Shown piece by piece: positions 48,991-58,154 of a stretch of DNA of 64,000 bases. The stretch covers positions 124,001 to 188,000 of the forward strand of contig NZ_JACRTD010000005.1 in assembly GCF_014385085.1 (NCBI RefSeq), in the 5' to 3' direction. Under the pieces are notes generated by a model. The model made no database searches. It was given only the letters and a program-made list of their open reading frames with translations, and was not told the DNA's origin. The position numbers were made by a program, and so were the translations under genes. Each line of letters opens with the position of its first letter. Position 1 is the first letter of the stretch. The DNA comes from Youxingia wuxianensis (lineage in GTDB: Bacteria > Bacillota > Clostridia > Oscillospirales > Ruminococcaceae).

Positions 48991-49920
48991 TCACCTCCGA
49001 TACTCAATAGGCTGGGTCAGCTTCACCACGAAGGCAAAGGACACGAATACGGCTGCGATGCAGATGGCAATGATCATTTGGCCGGGAACGGTGTCTACCA
49101 GGGTGTGGTACCAATCGTTGTTGATAAACTGCACCAGCGGGATATTGATCAGCACCAGGATCGCCATGGTGACGAACTCCTTGCGGGGGCCGAAGACCAG
49201 ATTTTCCAGCTCTCCGTTGACCACTCTCATATCCGACAGCTTGCTGACAATGGGAGTCAGGGTGCTTTTCAGGCTGCGGTCTGTCTGGCACGCCATCACC
49301 GCTTCGCACCACTCCTGCCACACCTCATTGTCGATGGCGTATTTCAGGTCGTGAAGTGCGGCGTCCATGTCCGGGTCAATGTGCTTGATGCGGGTCAGAA
49401 ACCGCTGGAACACCTCCTGCACCGGGTGGTGCAGGTATCGGACATTTTCCTCCACCGCCTGCTGGAAGTTTTCCGTGCGCAGATAGGCGGTGGTGATGAC
49501 CGACAGCGCCGTTTCCAGCTCTGCGGCCACATCCTTTTTGAAGCTGCCGGCTGTCAGCTTGATATACCAGAACGGCGCCAGCATAAAGCCGACGGCCAGC
49601 ACAGGGACAAGGAAGGCATTCCCGGCAAGGATGGCGATGCAGGCGCCCAGGGCAAACAGCACCAGGGAGGCCATGCACACCATGGGGAACTTCCCCTCAC
49701 GCCCGGATGCGGCCAGCACCGCCTGCGCCTCCGTGATCTCCCGGCGGAAGAAGCCGGCCTTTTTTCGCTTGGTCGTCTCGTTGATATCCGCCCGGATGCT
49801 GCCAGGAGCGGCAGTCAGCCGGGAGAAGATGCTGTCGCTCATTTCTGCGGGGGAGATCCCCAGCACCATAAAAAGCCCGGCGATCATGCCGATGCAGGCG
49901 ATCAGTTGGATCATTGTCAT
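48991..49920 (-). CDS. TadB-like pilus assembly membrane protein
   Basis: 309 residues with an N-terminal span, two central spans (about 80-120) and two C-terminal spans, flanking a cytosolic helical domain (ELETALSVITTAYLRTENFQQAV), the T2SS-F layout. Overlaps the TadA stop by four bases. Confidence 0.8.
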   Translation of the reverse strand: MTMIQLIACIGMIAGLFMVLGISPAEMSDSIFSRLTAAPGSIRADINETTKRKKAGFFRREITEAQAVLAASGREGKFPMVCMASLVLFALGACIAILAGNAFLVPVLAVGFMLAPFWYIKLTAGSFKKDVAAELETALSVITTAYLRTENFQQAVEENVRYLHHPVQEVFQRFLTRIKHIDPDMDAALHDLKYAIDNEVWQEWCEAVMACQTDRSLKSTLTPIVSKLSDMRVVNGELENLVFGPRKEFVTMAILVLINIPLVQFINNDWYHTLVDTVPGQMIIAICIAAVFVSFAFVVKLTQPIEYRR

Positions 49921-51413
49921 GCAGTTTCCTCCTTTCCCTGGATGAACTGCTCCAGCTCACCGCGGGGCATACCGTTCTCGATAAAGCGGCGCTGCAGGCT
50001 CTCGGACATCTCCTCGCACTTCTGGTGGTGTCCCTCAATGATGAACCGGTCGCCCTCCAGACGGTTTTCGGTGATATTGTACTCGTAGAGCTTGTGAAGC
50101 CGGCGGCTCCCATCCGGCAGGATCTCACATTCGGAGATGTTGGTGATGCGGCGCTCCTTGTTCTCCAACTGGCGGCAGTAGACCACAATGGGATATGCCT
50201 CAGTGACATAGCCCATGAGCGTATCGTCGGGGGTGTCCACGGCCCGCTTGCACAGGGATACCATGCGGCGATAGGTGCCCTCGCTGGAGCTGGAGTGGAT
50301 GGTGGTGAGAACGGCCACACCCACGCGGGCGGCCTCCTGGGCGGCATTGGCCTCCGGGCCACGCATCTCGCCCACAGCGATGATGTCGGGATTGAAGCGA
50401 AGGGCGATGTCCAGCAGCGCGATCTGGTCGATGCGCTGCCGCTCGTTCTCACTGTCGCGGGTCTGGGTGTGGACGACGGAGTTGACCACCCTGCCGTTCT
50501 GCTCCCGGATGAGCTGAAGCTCACGGGAACCGTCCTCGATGGTGAAGATCCGCTTGCGGTCAGGGATGGTGGACAGGAGCCAGCCCGCCACGGTAGTCTT
50601 GCCGGAGCTGGTGGCGCCTGCCACACAGATGGAGACGCCGTAGCGCAGGCAGGCGGACAGGAAATCCAGCATTTCCTCCGTGGCGGTGCCGCTGCCCACA
50701 AAGTCCTCCTTGGTCAGATTTTTGGGGTTGACGATTCGGATGGAGGCCGCGACGCCGGCATCCTCGTCCAGCACCGGGGTCTTGATGACCGAGACACGGA
50801 TGTTTTTGGCCAGACGGGAGGTAATGATGGGACTGGCGTTGTCCAGCACCTTGCCGGAGTTCTGGAGCATACGGCGGATGACATTGGCCGCGTGGTCCGG
50901 CGAGTCGAAGTGTTCCTCCAACTTGACGGTGCGGCCGTCGGAATACTGGATCTCAATGTCGCGCCAGGAATTGATGTCGATCTCCTCGATGCCGTCGGCG
51001 AAGATGTACTTGGTCAGAAACCCATACTCGGCCATCTCCGTATACAGGGCATCCACCAGCTCGCTCTGGCTCATGCCGTCCACCGCCATGCGATTGTCCT
51101 GCAAATAGCGGGCGATCCGGCGCTTCATCTGCTCCTTGGCCTCGTTGCCGCTCTCTGTGATCAGGGTGGCATAGGTACCGGAGAGGTAGGACTGTACCTG
51201 ACTGAGAACCTCCGCGAAGGGCATCCCCTCGGCCTGGGGAGCGAAGAAGACATCGCTCGCTTTGGGCGCGACCTTGGTTTCCGCAAAAATAGCCCTTCCG
51301 GTATTTTCCTCGAAGGAGATATCATGCACCTCGGCCTGCTCCGGCTTGGCTTCCGCAGGGGCGGCGGACGGGGCAGCGGCAAACAATGAATTGCTTCTTC
51401 TGTCGCCAAGCAT
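49917..51413 (-). CDS. TadA/CpaF-type secretion ATPase
   Basis: 498 residues: N-terminal domain, then the secretion ATPase core with Walker A GATSSGKTT (266-274), the Asp box DGSRELQLI, Walker B region EMRGPEA and TTIHSSSSEGTYRRM (His box). It drives Flp/Tad pilus extension and retraction. The C-terminus of the preceding CpaE-like gene overlaps its start by one base. Confidence 0.9.
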   Translation of the reverse strand: MLGDRRSNSLFAAAPSAAPAEAKPEQAEVHDISFEENTGRAIFAETKVAPKASDVFFAPQAEGMPFAEVLSQVQSYLSGTYATLITESGNEAKEQMKRRIARYLQDNRMAVDGMSQSELVDALYTEMAEYGFLTKYIFADGIEEIDINSWRDIEIQYSDGRTVKLEEHFDSPDHAANVIRRMLQNSGKVLDNASPIITSRLAKNIRVSVIKTPVLDEDAGVAASIRIVNPKNLTKEDFVGSGTATEEMLDFLSACLRYGVSICVAGATSSGKTTVAGWLLSTIPDRKRIFTIEDGSRELQLIREQNGRVVNSVVHTQTRDSENERQRIDQIALLDIALRFNPDIIAVGEMRGPEANAAQEAARVGVAVLTTIHSSSSEGTYRRMVSLCKRAVDTPDDTLMGYVTEAYPIVVYCRQLENKERRITNISECEILPDGSRRLHKLYEYNITENRLEGDRFIIEGHHQKCEEMSESLQRRFIENGMPRGELEQFIQGKEETA

Positions 51414-52219
51414 CAGAACACCTCCTTGCAGATTTTCTCGATCTCCCGGCGAAACGCCTTGCTGTCTTTCATGGAGAGATCATTCAGAAGCGTGCCCTCC
51501 AGATACTGCTCCTCCAGCTCCTGGGAGTGCGGAAGCTGGAAAGCGACGCTCCCAAGCACCTGACCGATGCGGTCCGCCGCCTGGAGGGGCTTGATGTTGG
51601 ACGCCGCCTTATACTGCTTGTCCTCATCCCAGTGCAGTTCCCGAAGGAGCGGGAGCTGGCTGGACAGGTAGCCGATGGATTTCAGGTCGCAGTTGGCCAG
51701 CCGGAGGACGCTGTCAGCCTCCATGAGCGCCACGGCGGAGAGGATGTCATTGGCGATATAGCTGGAGCAGTCGATGACCACATAGGGGGCAATCTCACGC
51801 AGGCCGCGGATGAGCTCCTCCGCCTGCTGCTTGGTGCAGGCCGCGTAGGTATACTCGTTTTCCCCCTTGCGCAGCCCCAGCATGGTCAGGTAGGACAGCT
51901 TCTTGTGGGTGGTCAGGTTGTGCTTGATGAGATTCACGGAGATCCGCTGGGCGGCGAAGATGCTGCCCAGGGATTTGTCGCACTCCAGCTCAGAGGGCGG
52001 GCAGATGCAGGGCATCATGGGGGCGGTCATATCGCAGAGCAGCAGCGCCACATTCTTTTTCTGGGACGCCAGATGCTTTGCGATCTTCACCGCGGTCACG
52101 GTCTTGCCGCAGCCGGGGCTTCCCCAGACGGCAAGGACTCCGCCGCCGGATTCCTGGGTGATTTCCAACTCCTCCGGCTCCGTGCTGCGGTGAAAGAGGC
52201 TTCCTTTCATGAAGTTCAT
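51413..52219 (-). CDS. CpaE/MinD-like ATPase of the Tad system
   Basis: 268 residues with a P-loop in AVWGSPGCGKTVTAVKIAKH (about 30-49), a later PYVVIDCSSYIAND switch segment, and no long receiver domain. CpaE-type proteins localise the pilus machine. Start at 52,219 overlaps the CpaB stop by four bases. Confidence 0.78.
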   Translation of the reverse strand: MNFMKGSLFHRSTEPEELEITQESGGGVLAVWGSPGCGKTVTAVKIAKHLASQKKNVALLLCDMTAPMMPCICPPSELECDKSLGSIFAAQRISVNLIKHNLTTHKKLSYLTMLGLRKGENEYTYAACTKQQAEELIRGLREIAPYVVIDCSSYIANDILSAVALMEADSVLRLANCDLKSIGYLSSQLPLLRELHWDEDKQYKAASNIKPLQAADRIGQVLGSVAFQLPHSQELEEQYLEGTLLNDLSMKDSKAFRREIEKICKEVF

Positions 52220-53046
52220 TCCGCAGCCGCCTCGCTCTCTGCGGCAGGATCAGCGCCCTCGCTTTCCACGGTTTCAGCGCTTTCCGCATTCTCAGCGCCT
52301 TCCGCTGCCTCGGCCTCCGGCTCGGCGTACAGTTCCTCAATCAGAGCGTCCTGCGCTGCGATAAACTCATCGGCATTCTCAGGTGCGCCGCGGTAGACCA
52401 GGGCCAGATGCAGTTCGCTTTCCTGTTCCAGTCCGGCCAGAACTTTGGCCTGCTCGGTAGTCACCAGGAGGGTAACGGTAGAGGGAAGCTCCTTTTCATC
52501 CTCAACAGCCTCGCCGGTGTTGGCATCGTAACCGGAGGAAGCGGTAACGGAGATAACCTCTACATACTGCAGCTCAGGCGGGATCACGGTTTCGCCCATA
52601 CCCTTGTAGTCGGCCACAAGGACGGAGACGATGTCGCCGCTCTCCAGCTTGCCGGAAAGGCCAGTGGCAAAGCTCTTGATGGTGACCGAGATGGCCTGTT
52701 TGGTGCCGTCCAGATTGTACAGATAGGCATTCTCGGCTGCGGGCTCATAAGAGAGCTTGCTGTCCAGAATGTAGTCGCCCACCTTCAGGTCGGCAGTGGC
52801 GTACTTGCCAATGACGTCATCCTTGTCTGTCATAATGCCGGAAGGCAGGTTATAGGCGCCCACCTCCACAGTCTGCACCATCTCAGCAGTGATCTCATCG
52901 CCCTCCTTGATATCGGCGGTAACGCGGATGATCTCAGCCTTCTCACTGGCGCTGCGGCTGAACAGGGGCGTTACTCCAAAGCAGATGAGGAGCGCCAGAA
53001 GGATACACAGCACACCGACCACGGTGCGGTTACGGAAAATTTTCAT
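52216..53046 (-). CDS. CpaB-like pilus protein (SAF domain)
   Basis: 276 residues from the ATG at 53,046, after AAGGAGG. One N-terminal membrane span (about 8-28), then a SAF domain (IIRVTADIKEGDEITAEMV, about 40-58, and KVGDYILDSKLSYEP), and a long acidic Ala/Glu tail. CpaB binds the outer wall side of the Tad apparatus. It is the first gene of the conjugation block. Confidence 0.8.
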   Translation of the reverse strand: MKIFRNRTVVGVLCILLALLICFGVTPLFSRSASEKAEIIRVTADIKEGDEITAEMVQTVEVGAYNLPSGIMTDKDDVIGKYATADLKVGDYILDSKLSYEPAAENAYLYNLDGTKQAISVTIKSFATGLSGKLESGDIVSVLVADYKGMGETVIPPELQYVEVISVTASSGYDANTGEAVEDEKELPSTVTLLVTTEQAKVLAGLEQESELHLALVYRGAPENADEFIAAQDALIEELYAEPEAEAAEGAENAESAETVESEGADPAAESEAAAE

Positions 53047-53154
53047 ACGAGCCTCCTTATAAGAATGCTCATGTACGGTAAGGAAGCAAGCAACCGAAAA
53101 CAAGAGATAGACCGCCAGCACTACACTATTCCGAACCAAAGACCAAAAGATAAG

Positions 53155-53194
53155 CATTGTGGGAAAATCTAAACTTTTGGATTTTCCTACAATG
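53155..53194. repeat. Inverted repeat at the start of the Tad/conjugation block
   Basis: CATTGTGGGAAAATC (53155-53169) and GATTTTCCTACAATG (53180-53194) match with one mismatch. It stands about 110 bases upstream of cpaB and just before the tet(W) region. It could be an operator of the conjugation operon, or lie at the join with the tet(W) element. Apart from the tet leader, the rest of 53,047-53,380 has no gene. Confidence 0.4.
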
Positions 53195-53399
53195 CCAACT
53201 ACGGCGGAATCCCTCCCACTCCTTATATCTTTCTGTATACATTGAATTTGTATTTAGTAAAATGCAGACAACACCACGGATCGGCTTTTGGTTGGACAAT
53301 TCCAACCAAACACCACAGCAGACAGCAGAAAACATTCTGAACGCTAGGAAGCCGGTATGATTGTTACATATAAGGGGAAGAAAAATTTCTTTTAGGTAC

Positions 53400-53428
53400 T
53401 TGCTTTCCTAAAACTGATGTGATACAAT
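53400..53428 (+). promoter_or_regulatory. tet(W) promoter
   Basis: TTGCTT (53400-53405), 17-base spacer, TACAAT (53423-53428). AAAAGGAG and the short leader frame follow. Confidence 0.75.
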
Positions 53429-53456
53429 GATTTAATCCAGAAAAGGAGTAAAAAAT

Positions 53457-53688
53457 ATGCGGCAAGGTATTCTTAAATAAAACTATAATCAAATAGTGGG
53501 AACAAAGGATTATGATAGCTCCTTTTGTAGGGGCTTAGTTTTTTGTACCCAATTTAAGAATACTTTTGCCTTATCAATTTTGACATATCCCCAAAAACAG
53601 CAATCACAAACAGGTGTATGCTGTATATGTGTATGTCCGCAACTTATAATCCCCAGTGGTAAAAGTATTTTACTGCTGGGGATTTTTA
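53457..53688 (+). promoter_or_regulatory. tet leader peptide and attenuator
   Basis: A seven-codon leader frame (MRQGILK, 53457-53480) lies after AAAAGGAG. Its GTATTCTTAAAT (53467-53478) is perfectly complementary to ATTTAAGAATAC (53552-53563), and an intrinsic terminator follows (53649-53688, CCCCAG/CTGGGG stem then TTTTT). The layout is that of Tn916-type tet(M) leaders, where tetracycline-stalled ribosomes favour read-through into the resistance gene. Confidence 0.75.
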
Positions 53689-53721
53689 TGCCCTTTGGGG
53701 CTGTAAAGGGAGGACAATCAC

Positions 53722-55641
53722 ATGAAAATAATCAATATTGGAATTCTTGCCCATGTAGACGCTGGAAAGACGACCTTGACGGAGAGCCTGCTATATGCCA
53801 GCGGAGCCATTTCAGAACCGGGGAGCGTCGAAAAAGGGACAACGAGGACGGACACCATGTTTTTGGAGCGGCAGCGTGGGATTACCATTCAAGCGGCAGT
53901 CACTTCCTTCCAGTGGCACAGATGTAAAGTTAACATTGTGGATACGCCCGGCCACATGGATTTTTTGGCGGAGGTGTACCGCTCTTTGGCTGTTTTAGAT
54001 GGGGCCATCTTGGTGATCTCCGCTAAAGATGGCGTGCAGGCCCAGACCCGTATTCTGTTCCATGCCCTGCGGAAAATGAACATTCCCACCGTTATCTTTA
54101 TCAACAAGATCGACCAGGCTGGCGTTGATTTGCAGAGCGTGGTTCAGTCTGTTCGGGATAAGCTCTCCGCCGATATTATCATCAAGCAGACGGTGTCGCT
54201 GTCCCCGGAAATAGTCCTGGAGGAAAATACCGACATAGAAGCATGGGATGCGGTCATCGAAAATAACGATGAATTATTGGAAAAGTATATCGCAGGAGAA
54301 CCAATCAGCCGGGAAAAACTTGCGCGGGAGGAACAGCAGCGGGTTCAAGACGCCTCCCTGTTCCCAGTCTATCATGGCAGCGCCAAAAATGGCCTTGGCA
54401 TTCAACCGTTGATGGATGCGGTGACAGGGCTGTTCCAACCGATTGGGGAACAGGGGGGCGCCGCCCTATGCGGCAGCGTTTTCAAGGTTGAGTACACCGA
54501 TTGCGGCCAGCGGCGTGTCTATCTACGGTTATACAGCGGAACGCTGCGCCTGCGGGATACGGTGGCCCTGGCCGGGAGAGAAAAGCTGAAAATCACAGAG
54601 ATGCGTATTCCATCCAAAGGGGAAATTGTTCGGACAGACACCGCTTATCAGGGTGAAATTGTTATCCTTCCCAGCGACAGCGTGAGGTTAAACGATGTAT
54701 TAGGGGACCAAACCCGGCTCCCTCGTAAAAGGTGGCGCGAGGACCCCCTCCCCATGCTGCGGACGACGATTGCGCCGAAAACGGCAGCGCAAAGAGAACG
54801 GCTGCTGGACGCTCTTACGCAACTTGCGGATACTGACCCGCTTTTGCGTTGCGAAGTGGATTCCATCACCCATGAGATCATTCTTTCTTTTTTGGGCCGG
54901 GTGCAGTTGGAGGTTGTTTCCGCTTTGCTGTCGGAAAAATACAAGCTTGAAACAGTGGTAAAGGAACCCTCCGTCATTTATATGGAGCGGCCGCTCAAAG
55001 CAGCCAGCCACACCATCCATATCGAGGTGCCGCCCAACCCGTTTTGGGCATCCATAGGACTGTCTGTTACACCACTCTCGCTTGGCTCCGGTGTACAATA
55101 CGAGAGCCGGGTTTCGCTGGGATACTTGAACCAGAGTTTTCAAAACGCTGTCAGGGATGGTATCCGTTACGGGCTGGAGCAGGGCTTGTTCGGCTGGAAC
55201 GTAACGGACTGTAAGATTTGCTTTGAATACGGGCTTTATTACAGTCCGGTCAGCACGCCGGCGGACTTCCGCTCATTGGCCCCGATTGTATTGGAACAGG
55301 CATTGAAGGAATCGGGGACGCAGCTGCTGGAACCTTATCTCTCCTTCATCCTCTATGCGCCCCAGGAATACCTTTCCAGGGCTTATCATGATGCACCGAA
55401 ATACTGTGCCACCATCGAAACGGCCCAGGTAAAAAAGGATGAAGTTGTCTTTACTGGCGAGATTCCCGCCCGCTGTATACAGGCATACCGTACTGATCTG
55501 GCCTTTTACACCAACGGGCGGAGCGTATGCCTTACAGAGCTGAAAGGATATCAGGCCGCTGTCGGTCAGCCGGTCATCCAGCCCCGCCGTCCAAACAGCC
55601 GCCTGGACAAGGTGCGCCATATGTTTCAGAAGGTAATGTAA
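53722..55641 (+). CDS. tet(W): Tetracycline resistance ribosomal protection protein Tet(W)
   Basis: 639 residues, the length of Tet(W). EF-G-like GTPase: P-loop AHVDAGKTT (10-18), DTPGH switch (about 74-78), NKID, then the translocation-factor domains. The sequence agrees with remembered Tet(W) proteins nearly throughout, including the start [16 protein letters not shown] and the end RLDKVRHMF. It binds the ribosome and releases tetracycline. AGGGAGG precedes the ATG. Confidence 0.95.
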   Translation: MKIINIGILAHVDAGKTTLTESLLYASGAISEPGSVEKGTTRTDTMFLERQRGITIQAAVTSFQWHRCKVNIVDTPGHMDFLAEVYRSLAVLDGAILVISAKDGVQAQTRILFHALRKMNIPTVIFINKIDQAGVDLQSVVQSVRDKLSADIIIKQTVSLSPEIVLEENTDIEAWDAVIENNDELLEKYIAGEPISREKLAREEQQRVQDASLFPVYHGSAKNGLGIQPLMDAVTGLFQPIGEQGGAALCGSVFKVEYTDCGQRRVYLRLYSGTLRLRDTVALAGREKLKITEMRIPSKGEIVRTDTAYQGEIVILPSDSVRLNDVLGDQTRLPRKRWREDPLPMLRTTIAPKTAAQRERLLDALTQLADTDPLLRCEVDSITHEIILSFLGRVQLEVVSALLSEKYKLETVVKEPSVIYMERPLKAASHTIHIEVPPNPFWASIGLSVTPLSLGSGVQYESRVSLGYLNQSFQNAVRDGIRYGLEQGLFGWNVTDCKICFEYGLYYSPVSTPADFRSLAPIVLEQALKESGTQLLEPYLSFILYAPQEYLSRAYHDAPKYCATIETAQVKKDEVVFTGEIPARCIQAYRTDLAFYTNGRSVCLTELKGYQAAVGQPVIQPRRPNSRLDKVRHMFQKVM

Positions 55642-55691
55642 AGATACATAATCGTCAAGACGGCAACAATCAGAAGTTATGGAGGGTAACA

Positions 55692-56459
55692 ATGGAATAT
55701 AGTAAGGAAGATTTAATGGAAGCAAAAAAGCAAATTTGGGGAGTGGGAGAGAACATGGGAACAGAGGAAAGTAAAAAAATCTGGGAGGAGAACGCACAAT
55801 TTTGGGATAATGCAATGGGTGACGAATCTAATGAATTTCACAGAGAGGTAGTGCGTCCCAAAGTAACGGAACTTCTATCTCCTAATCCTGCGGATTACAT
55901 TTTGGATATTGCGTGTGGCAATGGAAATTATTCTTCGTATCTTGCACAAAGAGGCGCTTCGGTTGTCGCTTTTGATTACAGCAAAAAAATGATAGAATTG
56001 GCTAAAAGACGGCAATCACAATATGCAAAACAAATTGAATTTTGTGTGGCGGATGCGACCGATAGAAAAAGTATATTAGAATTAAAAAGAAATCGAGCCT
56101 TTACGAAAGCAGTTTCTAATATGGCAATTATGGATATTACGGATATTGAACCACTTCTTATGGCTGTTTATGAACTGTTGCAGGAAAGCGGAATTTTTGT
56201 CTTTGCAACGCAACACCCTTGTTTTGTCACGTTGACTGAAAAATATATGACACCGCACAGTTACTATGATATAGCGATTGAAGGGCAACCGAAAGAGCAG
56301 ATTTATTATCATCGTTCCATACAAGATATTTTTAACCTTTGTTTTAGAGCTGGATTTGTCATTGATGGATTTTATGAAGAATGTTTTAAAACCAACAAAG
56401 AAATTCCTATGGTAATGATAGTAAGGCTTAAGAAGGTAAAACGTGATAGCTTAAAATAA
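55692..56459 (+). CDS. Class I SAM-dependent methyltransferase downstream of tet(W)
   Basis: 255 residues from the ATG at 55,692, after GGAGGG. Motif I is ILDIACGNGNYSSYL, followed by VVAFDYSKKMIELA and FCVADATDRKS. Much richer in A/T than its neighbours, so it has a different origin from the rest of the element. Transcribed with tet(W), whose stop is 50 bases upstream. Its substrate is unknown; it is not an Erm-type rRNA methylase. Confidence 0.8.
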   Translation: MEYSKEDLMEAKKQIWGVGENMGTEESKKIWEENAQFWDNAMGDESNEFHREVVRPKVTELLSPNPADYILDIACGNGNYSSYLAQRGASVVAFDYSKKMIELAKRRQSQYAKQIEFCVADATDRKSILELKRNRAFTKAVSNMAIMDITDIEPLLMAVYELLQESGIFVFATQHPCFVTLTEKYMTPHSYYDIAIEGQPKEQIYYHRSIQDIFNLCFRAGFVIDGFYEECFKTNKEIPMVMIVRLKKVKRDSLK

Positions 56460-56499
56460 ATTCAAGTTTGTCGGGTAAATAGCAAACCCAGCCGAGCCA

Positions 56500-56541
56500 G
56501 TCAACGGTCAAGATGAACGGCGCATATGCGCAGCCGTTGAC
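56500..56541. repeat. Inverted repeat between methyltransferase and sigma-like gene
   Basis: GTCAACGG (56500-56507) and CCGTTGAC (56534-56541) bracket a smaller dyad GCGCATATGCGC. It may be a terminator-like or regulatory structure, or a former recombination join at the edge of the inserted A/T-rich gene. Confidence 0.4.
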
Positions 56542-56630
56542 AGCCCCGCCCGCCTTTGCTGGTAGGCAATCAAGGGGCGACAGCAAGAAGTGCCACCGCC
56601 CCGCACTATTATTCAGAAAGGGGAATTTCC

Positions 56631-57053
56631 ATGACCGACCAGATAGCCTATCAAGAATATATCCAGCGCAGGTACAACGCCTTTTGCAAGACTGTTATCC
56701 GCTGTGCCGCCTTGGACAAGATTTTGAAGCTTAAACGGCAATGGGAACGGCAAGTTTCCCTTGACTATCTGATGAACGAGAAGTTTGTCCAGTTTGCCGC
56801 GTCGGAGCCGGACGAGGAATACCCATTTACCGTCTGCGGTCAGACCGTCCTGCTCTGCAACGCCGCCCTTGCCGACGCGATCTCTGTTTTGCCGGAGCAG
56901 ACGCGGGAAGAAATCCTGCGCTATTACTTTCTGCGCCAGCCGCAGCGCGTGATCGGCGCGTGTATTGGCCGGTCACGCAGCACAGCGGGGCGGCATATCC
57001 AGCTTGCCTTGCAGCGGCTACGCGAAGAAATGGGGGTGAGCCGGTATGAGTAG
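56631..57053 (+). CDS. Sigma-70-like factor (region 4 type)
   Basis: 140 residues from the ATG at 56,631, after GAAAGGGG. The C-terminal part is a sigma region 4 helix-turn-helix: LPEQTREEILRYYFLRQPQRVIGACIGRSRSTAGRHIQLAL (in two pieces, about 88-128). Comparable small sigma-like proteins control conjugative and mobilisable transposons of this group. It overlaps the next gene by eight bases. Confidence 0.8.
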   Translation: MTDQIAYQEYIQRRYNAFCKTVIRCAALDKILKLKRQWERQVSLDYLMNEKFVQFAASEPDEEYPFTVCGQTVLLCNAALADAISVLPEQTREEILRYYFLRQPQRVIGACIGRSRSTAGRHIQLALQRLREEMGVSRYE

Positions 57054-57258
57054 ACTTCTCCCCTATGAAACAATCCTCAAAGCCCGTGAGGGCGACCCAG
57101 AAGCCGTGAACGCTGTCCTGCTCCACTACGCCGGATATATCCGCTATTTCTCAAAAGTGAACGGGCAGGTCAACGCCGAGGTGGAGGACTATGTAAAGCA
57201 GCGGTTAATTGACTGTCAATTCAAGTTCCGGCTTGACGAACCACCGGACAAGTCATAA
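57046..57258 (+). CDS. Small helix-turn-helix protein (Tn916 Orf8-like)
   Basis: 70 residues: LPYETILKAREGDPEAVNAVLLHYAGYIRYFSKV (in two pieces) then VEDYVKQRLIDCQFKFRL. The pattern is that of the short sigma-like HTH proteins paired with the preceding gene in Tn916/Tn1549-type elements. Starts inside the end of the sigma-like gene. Confidence 0.78.
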   Translation: MSRLLPYETILKAREGDPEAVNAVLLHYAGYIRYFSKVNGQVNAEVEDYVKQRLIDCQFKFRLDEPPDKS

Positions 57259-57295
57259 AAACTGAATACCAGCCGCCACCGACGCGGCCAGCGAA

Positions 57296-57331
57296 AGCAG
57301 TAAGTCTTGAAAAAGATTTACTGCTTTTTTT
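57296..57331 (+). terminator. Intrinsic terminator
   Basis: AGCAGTAAGTCTT and AAGATTTACTGCT form a stem with a GAAA loop, then TTTTTT. It ends the regulatory pair before the mobilisation genes. Confidence 0.7.
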
Positions 57332-57559
57332 GTTGTCCGGCTCCGCTCCCGGCCATTTTGCCCCCTGCCGGTTGTAGTAGTAAGCGAGGAGGGAATTTTT
57401 CTGCCCTGGTGTTTGGCATTTGGAGCATTTACCCGTAGTAGAGGGCAAAGAGAAAGGATTTCTCCAACACCGGGTAGAAACCACTGCGTCCGGTGTCATT
57501 TTAGCGAAAGCGGGCAGGAATGCCCTTTACAGGATTAGTAGTAGCAGAAAAAGAGAAAC

Positions 57560-57750
57560 AAACTTTTGTGGTTGCAGTTTTCCAAAAAAGTGGCGGACGG
57601 AAGTGAGAGAAAGTTTGCAGTCACGGAGAGCAAGTTTCTACCACGGTGCCAAAATCCGCAATTCTGCAGTTTTGCCCCTCGCGGGAAACTTGTTGGGGAG
57701 TGCCTTCCCCAAACCCTGCTCATGCGCCCTTACGGGCGAGAAAGGAGGTC
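57560..57750. other. Candidate oriT region of the mobilisable element
   Basis: This is the non-coding stretch upstream of mobC and the relaxase. It contains TTGGGGA/TCCCCAA (57693-57699 and 57706-57712) and CGCCCTTACGGGCG just before the AAAGGAGG of mobC. In related elements oriT lies here. The nick site is not identified. The remaining part of 57,332-57,560 contains no recognisable gene. Confidence 0.4.
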
Positions 57751-57755
57751 ACACC

Positions 57756-58154
57756 ATGCGAAAGAAATACAACACGCCCCACCGCAGCCGCGTTGTGAAA
57801 ACCCGGCTGTCCGAAGATGAGTATGCCGACTTCACAGCGCGGCTTGCGCCCTATGGTATCAGCCAGTCCGAATTTCTCCGGCAGGCGATACGGCGGGCGA
57901 CCATACGCCCGGTTGTCCATGTGTCGTCGGTCAATGACGAGTTGCTTTCCGCTGTCGGGAAGCTGACAGCCGAGTACGGCAGGATCGGCGGCAACCTCAA
58001 TCAGATTGCCCGGTATCTGAACGAATACGGCGTACCCTACAACACCCTTTCCGGCGAGGTACGCGCCGCCATATCCGACCTTGCCGTCCTCAAGTATGAA
58101 GTCCTCAAGAAAGTAGGTGACGCGGTTGGCAACACTCAAGCATATCAACTCTAA
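57756..58154 (+). CDS. mobC: MobC-like relaxosome protein
   Basis: 132 residues from the ATG at 57,756, after AAAGGAGG. The basic start (RKKYNTPHRSRVVKTRLSEDEY) and RHH region (YGISQSEFLRQAIRRATI) are followed by the MobC core GGNLNQIARYLNEYG. It binds oriT with the relaxase. Overlaps the relaxase gene. Confidence 0.85.
   Translation: MRKKYNTPHRSRVVKTRLSEDEYADFTARLAPYGISQSEFLRQAIRRATIRPVVHVSSVNDELLSAVGKLTAEYGRIGGNLNQIARYLNEYGVPYNTLSGEVRAAISDLAVLKYEVLKKVGDAVGNTQAYQL

Larger units (their letters stand above)
28482..53046 (-). mobile_element. Conjugation module of an integrative conjugative element (with Tad-type pilus genes)
   Basis: A nearly gap-free minus-strand run of transfer genes: CpaB, CpaE-like, TadA, TadB, TadC, TadE-like, secreted and membrane proteins, TrbL-like, VirB4, NlpC/P60, relaxosome protein, relaxase, toprim protein and VirD4. 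Neither integrase nor attachment sites of this element were identified in the window, so its ends are not defined; the coordinates mark the gene block only. Confidence 0.75.
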
